Source of the DNA: Petunia secreta
Taxonomy: Eukaryota > Streptophyta > Magnoliopsida > Solanales > Solanaceae
Length of the DNA stretch: 64,000 bases
Direction of reading: 5' to 3'
Assembly (NCBI GenBank): GCA_029990175.1
Contig: JARKIP010000011.1
Span: 4,650,001 to 4,714,000, forward strand
Shown here: in pieces, positions 22,362-33,600 of the stretch
Numbering within the stretch: the stretch's first letter is position 1
Layout of the letters: each line of letters opens with the position of its first letter
Program-made: the position numbers and the translations under genes
The notes under the pieces: generated by a model
The model's input: the letters and a program-made list of their open reading frames with translations, nothing else
What the model was told of the DNA's origin: nothing
Databases searched by the model: none

Positions 22362-25300
22362 TGTTAATACCTAATTTTGTCCCTCCCGTTCCGATAATCA
22401 TTATTCGGACAAAATTGCACTGATAAGCACACAACCACCATACACTCACTCCTATTCTAAGTCACTACTTGATGTACGTACATCAATTATGCTATTTTAA
22501 AGGTATTTGCACAAGCGATCGCAAGTTTACAAAATTTGCATATTTCGTCACAATTTCTCACAATTATTCGCATTTTCTGGCAAAATTTCCTCAATTATTT
22601 TAAAACTTAAAATAATAGGTTTTCCTAATTATTTAGCCCTCACAATTAATTTTATCATTTTATAATTTCTATAAGTATTCCATACAATTTTTCCATGCAT
22701 TTATATGTATTTTATACACTTATATGCATTTTTATATACATTTATACGATTGTATACACACATATACATATACATACATTACACCTCATATTTATACACA
22801 TCAGCTCCACATTGGTCCTACGTCGCGCCTACGTGGCATTATCCCAACCGTCCACGCGTATAATCCAACAGTTGGAAATTAAATTTTCATTTTTAACTAC
22901 ACTCGACCCCCCAAACCCTAAAACCTATTCACTTTCCCCTCTCTCATCTCAGCCGCCCTCACTCTTCGTCTCTCTCGCACGAAACCTAAAGCTTCCACTG
23001 TTACCACCATTTTTCGGCCATTATCGCTGGTGAAACTGGAAACAAATGGCACTACTATGATCCTCCCACTCTCCGCTACAAAACCTATATATCGGTTTGC
23101 TCGTTTGAAAAAAGGTCGAATTCGACCCTAATCGTGACCTCCGTCTCCATCGCCGAAAAATGTTTCGGCACTCCTTCATTCAAATACGACCTTCCCCAAT
23201 AAAGGAAGGAAGGAAATCCCTCATACATGCATTATTGGACCGAGTTAGAATTAACCCAATGTTGATCCTAAACAGGTAATCCTAAAGCCCTGTTTGTTTT
23301 TCCTAGTTGTTTTCTGGACTTAACTAATGTTAAATTTGAAATTGTCTAGCCTCTTAACATGTTAACAGAGTTGATTTGTTGATTAATTAGTAAAGTGCAC
23401 AAATTGGCAATTTTGATTTACTTCACTTGTCTACGTGCCTGAATTTGCCTAATTTCATTTGAGTAAAGCATTGATAATTTGTTATTAGTCGACTAATTAA
23501 AAGGAAAGACTTGTTGATTAGTGATTTCACCATTAACTCATTAAGCCAAGTGAAAAGTTGTTCTTGATTTTGCTTGTATGTTCTGAACTCGACACTCTCG
23601 AGACTATGTTTTATATACCCATTACTGAAACTTAAATCCACCTTGGACAGTGTATTTCGACCAATATTTTGTTAAGATGCATGATTACTTAGCTAAAACT
23701 GGTTTGATTTGATTTAGAGGATCTTTACTAAAGCTTGGCTTGAATTGGTATTTATTAGTGGATTCTGGTAATTGACAAAATATCAATTAAGAGTTGATTG
23801 TAATCTTGTTAAGGTGATTGATTGATTTCTGGGAATTTCGATTGGGTTTGTACTACTAGTTGGGAACCTAGATGATATTGGAATTAAAAGGAAGGTAGTC
23901 TAACTGACTATGATTTTGTTTTCCTTGAATTTCTGGGACTGATTGATATATATTTAAAAGGGATACTTGACTGATTTTCTTAACTTTGGAAAACAATTTT
24001 CCTTTGCCTTCTTTGGCTTTTACCCATTGAAACTAGGGCTCCCCATCACACTTATTTAAGCCAATGCCTTTTTCATTCACTACAGATAAAAAAAGAGGCA
24101 TACTAATACACTAAGAAAAGTTTGAATAGCACTTCACATGCCTACACTTCTCCTTCTCTGCTTATTCGTTTTTCTTTGGAAGAACTCCTGGTCTGCTTGT
24201 GTGCTAGTTCTACTCTTGCAAGCATCTCCCTCTTCATGCACTTTGTTGTTTCATACTTCTAAAGGTATTTCTTCATCCTTGACTATCTATTGCATTTATT
24301 TATCTACTTATGATTGGCTGCCTGTCTGTTGCACTCCTTTTATGTATTTACCTCACCTAGACTGCCTATGTTTGTGTGCACTTCCTGCTTTGGTCATGGT
24401 TGTTCTGTTAGTGCTGGTTAACCTTATACATTTATTAGGATGATCCACAAGGATCATACTAGTGTTACTAAAGTGCATGACAATGCTATGGTTTCTGAAG
24501 CTTAAATACTATGCCTATGAGTTATTGGGGCAGTTCTAACTTAACAAACGCTTCTTTTACTTCCCCTACCTAGTATCTTCCCTATATGTATATTTTTTAG
24601 GGCTCCCTGCTTGTATTCCTTTTAAAACAGGGTACACAACTATGAAGCTATGTAAATGGCCACCTAGGGGGCCTTTTCTTTATCCTTTTCTCCTTATGTG
24701 GCTGCATCATACACTAAAACAAAGGTCATTGCATGTAAATATTAAACCAATAACTTAGCTATCAATGTCTAATGGTTTTAACGCTGCTTAACAGTAATAT
24801 CTATATGAAATTTGGTGATTTTAATGACCAGCAGAATTCTTAGTCAACTAAAACAAATGCATAACAGTTTTTCGTACTTAAACTATTTTTGAAGCATGAT
24901 TTTCTTTGGAACAAGGACTATATGTGCTAAAACTGCCTAATCTATGACTATTTCTAAAAAATCAAGTCTGCCCTTCTTTTACATTAGTGATCCAAGCCGA
25001 AAACCTCTTTTAAATTTGGCCTGTTTCGTGTGTTTTCATACTCTTAACTCCTGTACACTAATATAATAGTGTGTAGGGGTGTATAAAGTATTTGAGGTCA
25101 ATTATACGATATACTAGATGTATTTTCAAAGATATATCGCTATTACTCCATGTATTTGTATGTCTATACTTATATTTACGTGGGGCAGCCCCTGTTTGCA
25201 TTTATGTGCTTTGTGAACACGATTTCCTTTCAAAAATAGCCCCTATATCTATATTTTGAAATTGACCCCCTAAATCAACTAGCAATTAAAGGTAGGGCTC

Positions 25301-25959
25301 GACAATTGATGACGAGTCACACCGACCCTAAATGGCTAATATTTTATTTCAAAAACAACCCTTACTTGATTTTTAACTAAATCTGAAAATTGATTACAAA
25401 ATCTGCCTATTTTTGCAAAACTAATTCAATTCATGAAATTGCATAACTATCCTGTTTCGTAACATTTGCTTGCAGCTTTAGCCACTTTCGATTAGTCATT
25501 CACAACTAAGGGTTAAAACATGCGATTAGGCATAAGGGCTTAGGCCGCATTTTAAAATTCTTGAGCCCAAGTATCTACGTTACCCATGTCTACATTGCCT
25601 TGCACAAATCGAATTTAACATTTTGATTGATTGTGAAATTAACCCCTTAAGCTAGTGATATATATGATAACTTCTACAATTTGTTTAGACATCCCAAAAT
25701 ATAAACTCTGGCGGGAACCACTTTTCGTGGGACTTGGGGAAGTGCCTAATACCTTCTTCCCGAGTCACTTGGACTTCTTACCCTTGAATCTCTGGAACTA
25801 GACCAGTCTAAATAAAGGCCCGACTTTAGACACTTAGGTGACCTAATAAACCTTAGAAATCTATATTAGGTGACGACTCCAATCCTTAACTCAAACGAGT
25901 TACCCAGTCAAATCCAAATCTTCACTCGCTCCGAGTTGATTTTAAAACCGGGTATGACA
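22362..25959 (+). repeat. 5' LTR of the Ogre/Tat-type element (3.6 kb)
   Basis: It matches 55212-58791 from end to end. In a sample of about 185 bp at the left end I count about 12 differences (roughly 6%), so the insertion is not recent. It holds a promoter-like block (22830-22960) and two ORF-like stretches also present in the other LTR (23423-23641 minus, 24138-24443 plus), which I do not regard as genes. Confidence 0.95.
22825..22965 (+). promoter_or_regulatory. Promoter-like block in the Ogre LTR
   Basis: In order: a G-box-like TACGTGGC, a TATAAT in CGCGTATAATC, the telo-box AAACCCTAA at 22913-22921, and a CT-rich tract. Telo-boxes beside pyrimidine-rich tracts are known from promoters of plant translation and cell-cycle genes. 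The same block is present in the 3' LTR (telo-box at 55763-55771). The transcription start is not determined. Confidence 0.45.
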
Positions 25960-25962
25960 GAA

Positions 25963-25980
25963 TGGCGACTCCACTAGGGA
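25963..25980 (+). promoter_or_regulatory. Primer binding site of the Ogre/Tat-type element
   Basis: TGGCGACTCCACTAGGGA begins three bases after the LTR end. It is not the Met-tRNA type. This sequence type is the one reported for Ogre elements, which are primed by a tRNA-Arg. Confidence 0.8.
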
Positions 25981-26628
25981 TACTCAAAGTCCTAACCATA
26001 ACGAGTCTTTATTTTGGGATTTTCATTGATTATTATCTTGTTGTTATTATTATTATTATTTTTTTTTTTACTAACTTGGTTTTTTTTTTCTTTTTTTCAT
26101 TTTTCTTTTTTTCTTTTGTTTATTTATATGTATTTGAAAATTTATGTAATATTGGCATATTTCACTCATATTCCTCCACTCTTGGAAAATGACACTTTGC
26201 ACACACATGAGCGATTGCGTGGATCTCACGGTCGTTCCACCTCAAAAAATCCTTTAGGAGGGATGGTTTGAAATATAGTTGGTCCGTGGTACAACCAACA
26301 ATTTCAAATAGTCCCACCCCTTGGTTGTCCACCTTGGGGAACCGTGTCTAGAACTACACCACTCTTTGAATGTAATGCGCATGCATCACACCATAAGAAG
26401 GGCTCCCCGTGAGCCGACTAGTCTTCAACTTGTCCAAACTACTTGACAGGTTTTTAACCCTGAAGGAACGTTCGGACATGTTTATGTGTATTTGAGAGGA
26501 AAAAAAGAAAAGAAAAGGAGAGAAAAGAAAAGTGAGGCGAAAATAAATACGCATTTTAAATTGTCCAATTGTTCTCAAAAGGGGAGGGAAATTTTAATCA
26601 TTTATTTTTCCTTTTCTTATAGGTCATC
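25981..26628 (+). other. Leader of the Ogre/Tat-type element
   Basis: Non-coding. It has long T-rich tracts (26040-26120) and purine-rich GAAAAG tracts (26500-26590). It ends in TTTTCTTATAG, an acceptor-like sequence eight bases before the ORF1a start codon. Confidence 0.5.
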
Positions 26629-28166
26629 ATGAGTCAAAAGTTTCACCATTTTGGGATGGTTATGGGCGCACCTCCTTTATTAACTAATTGGTGGAATAAT
26701 TTGTCACTGGGCGAACAAATCGAAGTACGCCAATACTTGGGTCATTTGGTTTCTCTGTTGGAAATGGAACCATGTAGGGAAATGATTGAAGCGTCGGTGT
26801 CATTTTGAGATGAAAAACTAAATGTGTTTAGATTTGGGGACGTTGAGTTAACACCTTTGCTGGAAGATATAGGAGGATTTATATCACATTCGGGGCTAGA
26901 CAAACATCGTTGGCAGGGGAGTCGCATTTTGGCTTCTAGTGTCCCCACTCCTGAGGAGTTTCATGATAAATTGGGGATGGTAGCAAGTGTGAATGTAGAA
27001 TTTTTACAACAAAAGAAAATACCCTTTTCCTATTTTTACAATAGGTTTGGGTATTTGAGTGCATTCAATGACCGTAAGAAAGAGTTCAAGTCCTACAATG
27101 ATTGGAGGAGAGCTAGACCATTTGCATTTGCTGTTTGTTTCTTAGGAGTAATGGTGTTCCCTGAAAGCTCGAATCACGACATATGTTCGAGGCTTGTCAT
27201 GGTTACTAATGCGGTATTTAATGGGATTGATAGTTATCGTTATACTATAGTTCCTATGATTGCGGCAGGTATTTATCGGGCTTTGGGTTTTTGCAAAAGA
27301 GGAGCAAAATATTTTCAAGAATGCAACCTTCTACTACAAGCGTAGTTCAAGGAGCATTGAGGAAAGTGAGAGGTGCGCAAGAATTGTCTAAGCCAACTGG
27401 TTCGAACTACTTGGTTGGAGAACGGTACGGGGTTCCAAAATTCAAGCATCCAAGCAGTGCAGAGAAATGGGTAAAGTTGTTTGAAAGCATAACAGAGGAT
27501 TTGATTCAATGGATGTTCACTTGGTTTCTTTCATCAGATTTCATCATTAGCTCTGAGAAGGCATCTTTTGTGATACTTATGGAATTGAGAGGTCTCCAAC
27601 CCTATAAACCACTAAGGGTGATAAGGCAAGCGGGGAGAAAGCAAATCATCCCACTCATACCAGACACGAAGTCCTACCAGTTTGATTATACCGAAGGCAT
27701 TGTTCCAAAAGTCAAAAGCATTAGAAAATCCTGGGTATGTAGATAAGTCATGGGGGAGGAGTCACTAGTGTCAGACAGATACAATGTTGGATGCGCACCA
27801 AATTATAATAGCTGGTCGCGTTCTAGCACAAAGGGAAATGTGGTAGTAGGGCCGAGCAGAGGGAATGACATAAGAGACCGGGAGGCGGAAGCTCAAATTC
27901 AATACTGAGAGTTCATGTTGAAAGCTGTCAAAATGGACAAGGAAAACAAAGAAGAAATCAATGTGTAGAAGAACCGTACATTAGAGTTGGAAGGAAAGAT
28001 AGAGGCGTTGGGGATGAAGCTTGAACAATGGAATTCGGAGTGTGCTGAGGTAGACATTTTACACTTAATGGCGGCCAAGGGATACTTAACCAAAGCTATG
28101 GAAGAAGTCAAGGAGATTACCCGAGAAGCAAAGAGAGTCAGGCTGGAGAAGGAGCGTGTTGCCTAA
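26629..28166 (+). pseudogene. Ogre ORF1a, plant-mobile-domain-like protein, broken
   Basis: The ATG at 26629 opens a frame with LTNWWNNLSLGEQIEVRQYL, then a TGA at 26806 in place of a likely TGG, then the main block (ELTPLLEDIGGF, FLGVMVFPES, VPMIAAGIYRALGFCKRG, ECNLLLQA). A TAG where the paralogue at 29210 has Trp, and a one-base frameshift, follow near 27345. The rest continues to 27746 (SSAEKWVKLFESI, LMELRGLQPY). After more stops a coiled-coil-like C-terminus (LEGKIEALGMKLEQW, KEITREAKRVRLEKERVA) ends at 28166. Ogre elements carry an ORF of unknown role upstream of gag; this one resembles plant mobile domain proteins. The resemblance is by eye. Confidence 0.7.
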
Positions 28167-29814
28167 TCAAGTGTCATTTTCATTTCTTTTATATTCTTTA
28201 TTTTCGAAAGTCGTCATGAATTGGATTTCAAAATTGTTTTGGGAATCTATGAGAACAATTGGCAATAAAATGCATAACTATTTTCTTTGTATCATGATAA
28301 ACCTAGGAAGGCTAGACGTCCTTGGAACGTCATAGTCCATTAGTAAACCTACATCCAAATGTCGAAAGGGTTCTTTACCCGAAAAAGACAAAAACTGCAT
28401 CCTCGCATGGATTCGAAGAAATATTTACGCAAAATATTGATCGTTTGCCTAAGTGTGATCAAGGCTATAAGAGTATTTTGATCTTTACTTTTCCTGTCTT
28501 GTTTTCAGACTATGGCTACAAGAGGTACACTTCAATTCGAGACTGTTTCCCGAGCTCCTCACTTGATCAGACTCTGGTGGGAAGATTTGGCTGCTGTCGG
28601 TAAGGTCCATGTTCAAAAGGTGTTGGGAGAACTAGTGGCTCTCAAAGCTTACACCGCCATGCCTTGTTTAGTCGAGGCTGCTACACATTTCTGGGACTAC
28701 AAAAGGGCGGTATTTCATTTCAATGGTTTGGAGTTGGCAAATGCTAGAAGAATTTGGCGGACTAGCAGGGTTAGAGCCTGGGCCCGAGACCATGATTTAT
28801 CTCCGAGACGTGGACCCTAAGGAGTTTATTTAACTGTTGCACGCTCCTTATGATCCATACGTCGAAGGAGTGCATGATCAAAAGGTCACTTTAGAGTATT
28901 TATATTCTAGATTTGGAGATCCAACTCTCAGGCATGATTGGACTGGGGCATGGGAAATTCAAGATTGGGAGTGGACTGAGTCACATGCTTTCATTGTTGC
29001 TTTTCTGGGGAGCATGGTTTTCTCCGGAAAGAAGGAAAGATTGACATAAGGCTGGGAAAAGTAGTTGAAAGGTTACACAAAGGTGCTCGCTCACAAGCGC
29101 GAAGTGAGTTTGATTCCAATGATCGTGGGGGAAGTTTATAGGGCTCTAATCAAATGTAGAAAGGGAGGGGACTTCTTTGAGGGATGCAACCTTTTGCTGC
29201 AAATATGGTTGATAGAATATTTACATAGTGTCCCCATCAGTCCAATATCACCAAGTCCATCAAAAGATGGAGGCATTCGCTCACATAGCACCCGCATGGC
29301 TGGAACAACAGTATGGGAAGACCCCACGAATATGCGAGGATGGTACACCAAATTTGAAGAATTACAAGAGGTGCAGTGGGTAATTGAAAATGTGTTGGTT
29401 TCATCATTTCCATACAAGGTCAAGACACTACTTTCTTGACGTTGATCAGATTCTGAGGAACTCACCACTATGTTCCTCTAAGAATCCTCCGACAAGTAGG
29501 GATGACACAACAAACTCCTCAGTTGGCAAAAGGGAGGAGTTTCAATGTTGGCATAAATGACATTGAGCATCTGATGGTTGGTACGATATTGACAATGTGG
29601 GAAGGAAGGCTTACTATTCAATTCTGCCGTGGCCGAGAAAGCACGGTAAACCCCGTCGCTACTTTGACTTATCCTCAGTGGCTCAGTGAAGATAGAGACA
29701 AGTTTCGATCAAAGACCGCACTGAAAAGAAAAGCCGAAGCTCCAAGTGTCGATAAAAACTACAAGAAGCTACGACACTAGTTCGACCAAAATAAGAAGGA
29801 GTTAAGGGTAACAC

Positions 29815-30642
29815 TGATAAGAATCAAAAACGAAACGCGGAAATAAAGATAAAGAGCGAGACACTACTCGAACTCCCTACGAAGTAACTATGGAGAACTC
29901 GTTCCATAATACCCTCGTATCGGTGTCAAGGAGGACCTACACTATGCAACTACCCTCGAGCCACACTTGGGGCTCGCAAATAGAATGATCGGGTTTTCGG
30001 TTCAAGACTCAACTAGGTTCCACTAGTGAATTCAAGCAACCAAGGCAAAGGATTCTCCAAACAAGAGATAGTTTCTTTTCATCATTCATATAATTCAAGG
30101 TAGCCTAAGGTTTGAATAGGTTTGTGAAGTATTTATAGACTTCACTTACATGTAATGAAAGCTCAAAAATACCCCCCAAGTGGGTTAAAACAATAAAGGC
30201 CTCGTAGGGCTATACTTGTCCAAACATAGCATAAAAAGTAGCAATTCCCGCACCCCTTCACAAAGTAGGCGCCCAGCCTACTTCAACTAGGCGCCCGGCC
30301 TATTCTTGGCAAGCTGAGGGAGTGGGCGGTCCGCCTGGTCTGTGAGTTCTACAGAGGCGGTCCGCCTAGTGAGATCCAGAGAGTGATCAAAAACTAGGTG
30401 GCCGGCCTAGTTGAGTAGGCGGTCCGCCTGGTGCTGTGGCCTCTTGAATTGTTTCCAAACGTGCCCCGGATGCCTCGTCAAGTGTACTAGAAGGTTCTCC
30501 ATCCATGGCACACCAAAGTATAGTCTTCAAGTTGGTCTTGGAGCCTTCTTCCATACCCTTCCATATCAAATGAAGATGGGTGTCTTGGATCAACTTGGCT
30601 TGACTCCGAGTGAAGGGTCTTGAGGGGGTTTGGGTCTTATCA
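29815..30642 (-). repeat. 3' LTR of element D
   Basis: It matches 36577-37404 with three substitutions, near 29990, 30390 and 30447. It ends in a 7-bp inverted repeat (TGATAAG/CTTATCA). The stop codon of the polyprotein (30387) lies inside it. Confidence 0.97.
30130..30138 (-). promoter_or_regulatory. TATA box of element D LTR
   Basis: CTATAAATA on the minus strand. The copy in the 5' LTR is at 36892-36900. A cluster of GGCGGTCCGCC palindromes lies about 130-300 bp upstream in U3. Confidence 0.6.
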
Positions 30643-33600
30643 TCCTCCCCTTCTTGAGAAGATTTCGTCCTCGAAATCGAAGTATCATCCACGACCTCTT
30701 CATCATTAAGCACAGCCTCTTCATTACCTACATTCAAAGGAACCAAGTCACTAACATTGAAAGTATTAGAAACTTGATACTCACTTGGTAAGTCGACCAC
30801 ATAGGCATTGTTGTTTATCTTCGAGAGCACTTGGAATGGGCCATCTCCTCGGGGTGCCAACTTCCCTTTCCTAAGGTTTGGAAACCTTTCTTTCCGGAAG
30901 TGCACCCACACATAGTCACCCTTCTTGAATTCCACCTTCTTGCGTCCTTTGTTCTTCTTGGCGGCAACTTTAGCATAAGCTTCCTCCAAGTTCTTCTTCG
31001 CCTTTGCATGGAGTTCAACCAAAGCCTTGGCTCTAGTTTTACCTTCAAAATTAACAACCATTTCCCTTGGCAAAGGGGTTAGATCAAGGGGTTAAATCCA
31101 TAAACACACTCGAATGGAGTCATGCCTATCATGCTATGCAATGTGCGATTGTAGGCAAACTCCATAAGAGGTAGACGATCAATCCAAGTCCCGGCCTTAC
31201 CTCGAGTCATGGCTCTAAGAAGAGCACCCAAGATTCGGTTTACCACTTCCGTTTGCCCATCGGTTTGGGGGTGGTGGGACGTGGAAAACAAGAGCTTGGT
31301 GCCTAAAGCACCCCATAAACACCTCCAAAAATGACTTAGGAACTTAGTGTCCCTATCACTCACTATGGTTTGAGGCACACCATGCAACTTCAAGACATTT
31401 TCAATAAACAAAGTTGCCACATGTTGTGCATCATCACATTTCTTGCATGGAATGAAATGAGCCATTTTGGAAAACCTATCCACAACAACATAAATGCTAT
31501 CATGGCCCCCTCTAGTCCTTGGTAATCCCATCACAAAATCCATTGAGATATCCAACCATGGACTAGTAGGTACGGGGAGAGGGGTATACAACCCATGAGG
31601 GTGGGCTTTAGATTTGGCTCGCTTGCACTCAAGGCAATTAGCGCAAAACTTTTCCACATGCACCCTCATCTTTGGCCAATGGAATTGTTCTTGAAGAATG
31701 GCCAAAGTCTTTCTTGTACCAAAATGTCCCATGAGTCCCCCGCAATGTGCTTCATGCACTAGCAGCTCTCTCCAAGAGGACTCCGGAATGCACACCTTAC
31801 CATTTTTGAAGATATAACCATCAAACCATTGGTATTTGTCAACTCTCTCCCCTTTCTCTAGAGTGTCATGGACACTCTTTAGCTTTGGGTCATGAGCATA
31901 CATCAATTTAATGCTCTCAAAACCCATGAGCTTAGAGGCGAGAGTGGTGGCTAATGCAAACTTTCTTGAAAGCGCATCCGCCACAACATTGTCTTTCCCT
32001 TTCTTGTATTGGATCACATAGGGAAAAGACTCAATGAATTCAACCCACTTGGCATGTCTCTTATTGAGCTTCTCTTGGCCTCTCAAATGCTTGAGTGACT
32101 CGTGGTCACTCTTGATTACAAACTCACGAGGCCAAAGATAGTGTTGCCAATGGGCAAGGGCTCTCACAAGGGCATACAACTCCTTGTCATATGTAGAATA
32201 ATTCAAGGATGCCCCTTTCAACTTTTCACTAAAGTAGGCGATGGGTTTGCTATCTTGCATTAAAACACCACCAATTCCCACCCCCGAGGCATCACATTCA
32301 ACCTCAAATGCCTTTCCGAAGTCGGGCAATTGCAATAGAGGGGCGGTACTCAACCTACTTTTCAACTCAAGGAAGGCCTTCTCTTGAGGCTCTCCCCAAA
32401 CAAACGGTTGGTCTTTCTTCACCAATTCGGTGAGTGGAGCGGCAATGGAGCTAAAGTCCTTCACAAATCGCCTATAAAAGCTTGCGAGACCATGAAAGCT
32501 CCTTACTTGAGTCACGGTAGTGGGAGTAGGCCAATCACGTATGGCCTCTACCTTAGACTCATCCACCTCCACTCCTTGGGCACTCACAACAAACCCAAGG
32601 AAGACCACCTTCTCAACACCAAAGGCACACTTTTTAAAATTAGCATAGAGCTTTTCGGCTCTCAACTTTTCAAGCACTAGCCTAAGGTGTTCAACATGGT
32701 CGTCTATTGATTTGCTATAGATCAATATATCGTCAAAATAGACGACCACAAACTTGTTGATGAATGGCTTTAGAACATGGTTCATTAGCCTCATGAAAGT
32801 GCTAGGTGCATTGGAGAGCCCAAAGGGCATCACCAACCATTCATAGAGACCAAACTTGGTCTTGAATGCGGTTTTCCATTCATCACCGGGTTTCATCCGG
32901 ATTTGATGGTAGCCGGACCTAAGGTCAATTTTGCTAAACACACATGAACCGCTCAATTCATCTAACATATCATCAAGTCGGGGAATAGGATGACGGTACT
33001 TTACCGTTATTTTGTTCACGGCCCGACAATCAACACACATTCTCCAAGTGCCGTCCTTTTTGGGAACAAGGATCACGGGCACGGCACAAGGACTCAAGCT
33101 TTCCCTCACCAAGCCTTTAGTGAGCAATTCATCAACTTGCTTTTGCAATTCCCTTGTATCCTCCGGGTTGCTCCTATAGGCCGGTTTGTTCGGGACTTGG
33201 GATCCCGGGACAAAGTCTATTTGATGCTCAATGCCCCTCAAAGGAGGCAATCCATCCGGCATTTCATCCGGGAACATGTCACCAAAATCCTTCAAAACAT
33301 TCTCAAACACACTAGGCAAAGGGTTAGAAGAAAAATCACAATTAGAGTTTAGAACCATACCTTTGTGCACTAGGCATATGAGAAGTTTGTTGCCATCATT
33401 TCCCTTTAGGATCTCGCCCGGTTGCATCATGGCACATATGCCACCGGTAGAAGTAGGTGGGATTGCCACCAAGCTTTTGGACAGAGGGCTAGTCTCAACA
33501 ACCGACTTAGCCTTTGCCACTTCTCTCAACTCCCGCATCCGTTTGTAATCATCACTCACTTGTTTGGGAGTCATAGGTTGGAGCACAAACTTTTTCCCCT

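Noticed and set aside
23423..23641. 72-codon minus-strand ORF present in both Ogre LTRs (also 56273-56491)
   Set aside because: Its presence in both LTRs follows from LTR duplication. Low complexity, no recognisable motif.
24138..24443. Hydrophobic, cysteine-rich ORF in the Ogre LTR, also open in the 3' LTR (56912-57397)
   Set aside because: The two copies differ by many amino acid changes relative to silent ones as far as I can see, and the ORF lies in LTR non-coding sequence. A dN/dS test over more copies would be decisive.
32990..33352. Plus-strand open frames across element D (for example 32990-33352, 34559-35194)
   Set aside because: They are antisense shadows of the strong minus-strand polyprotein.
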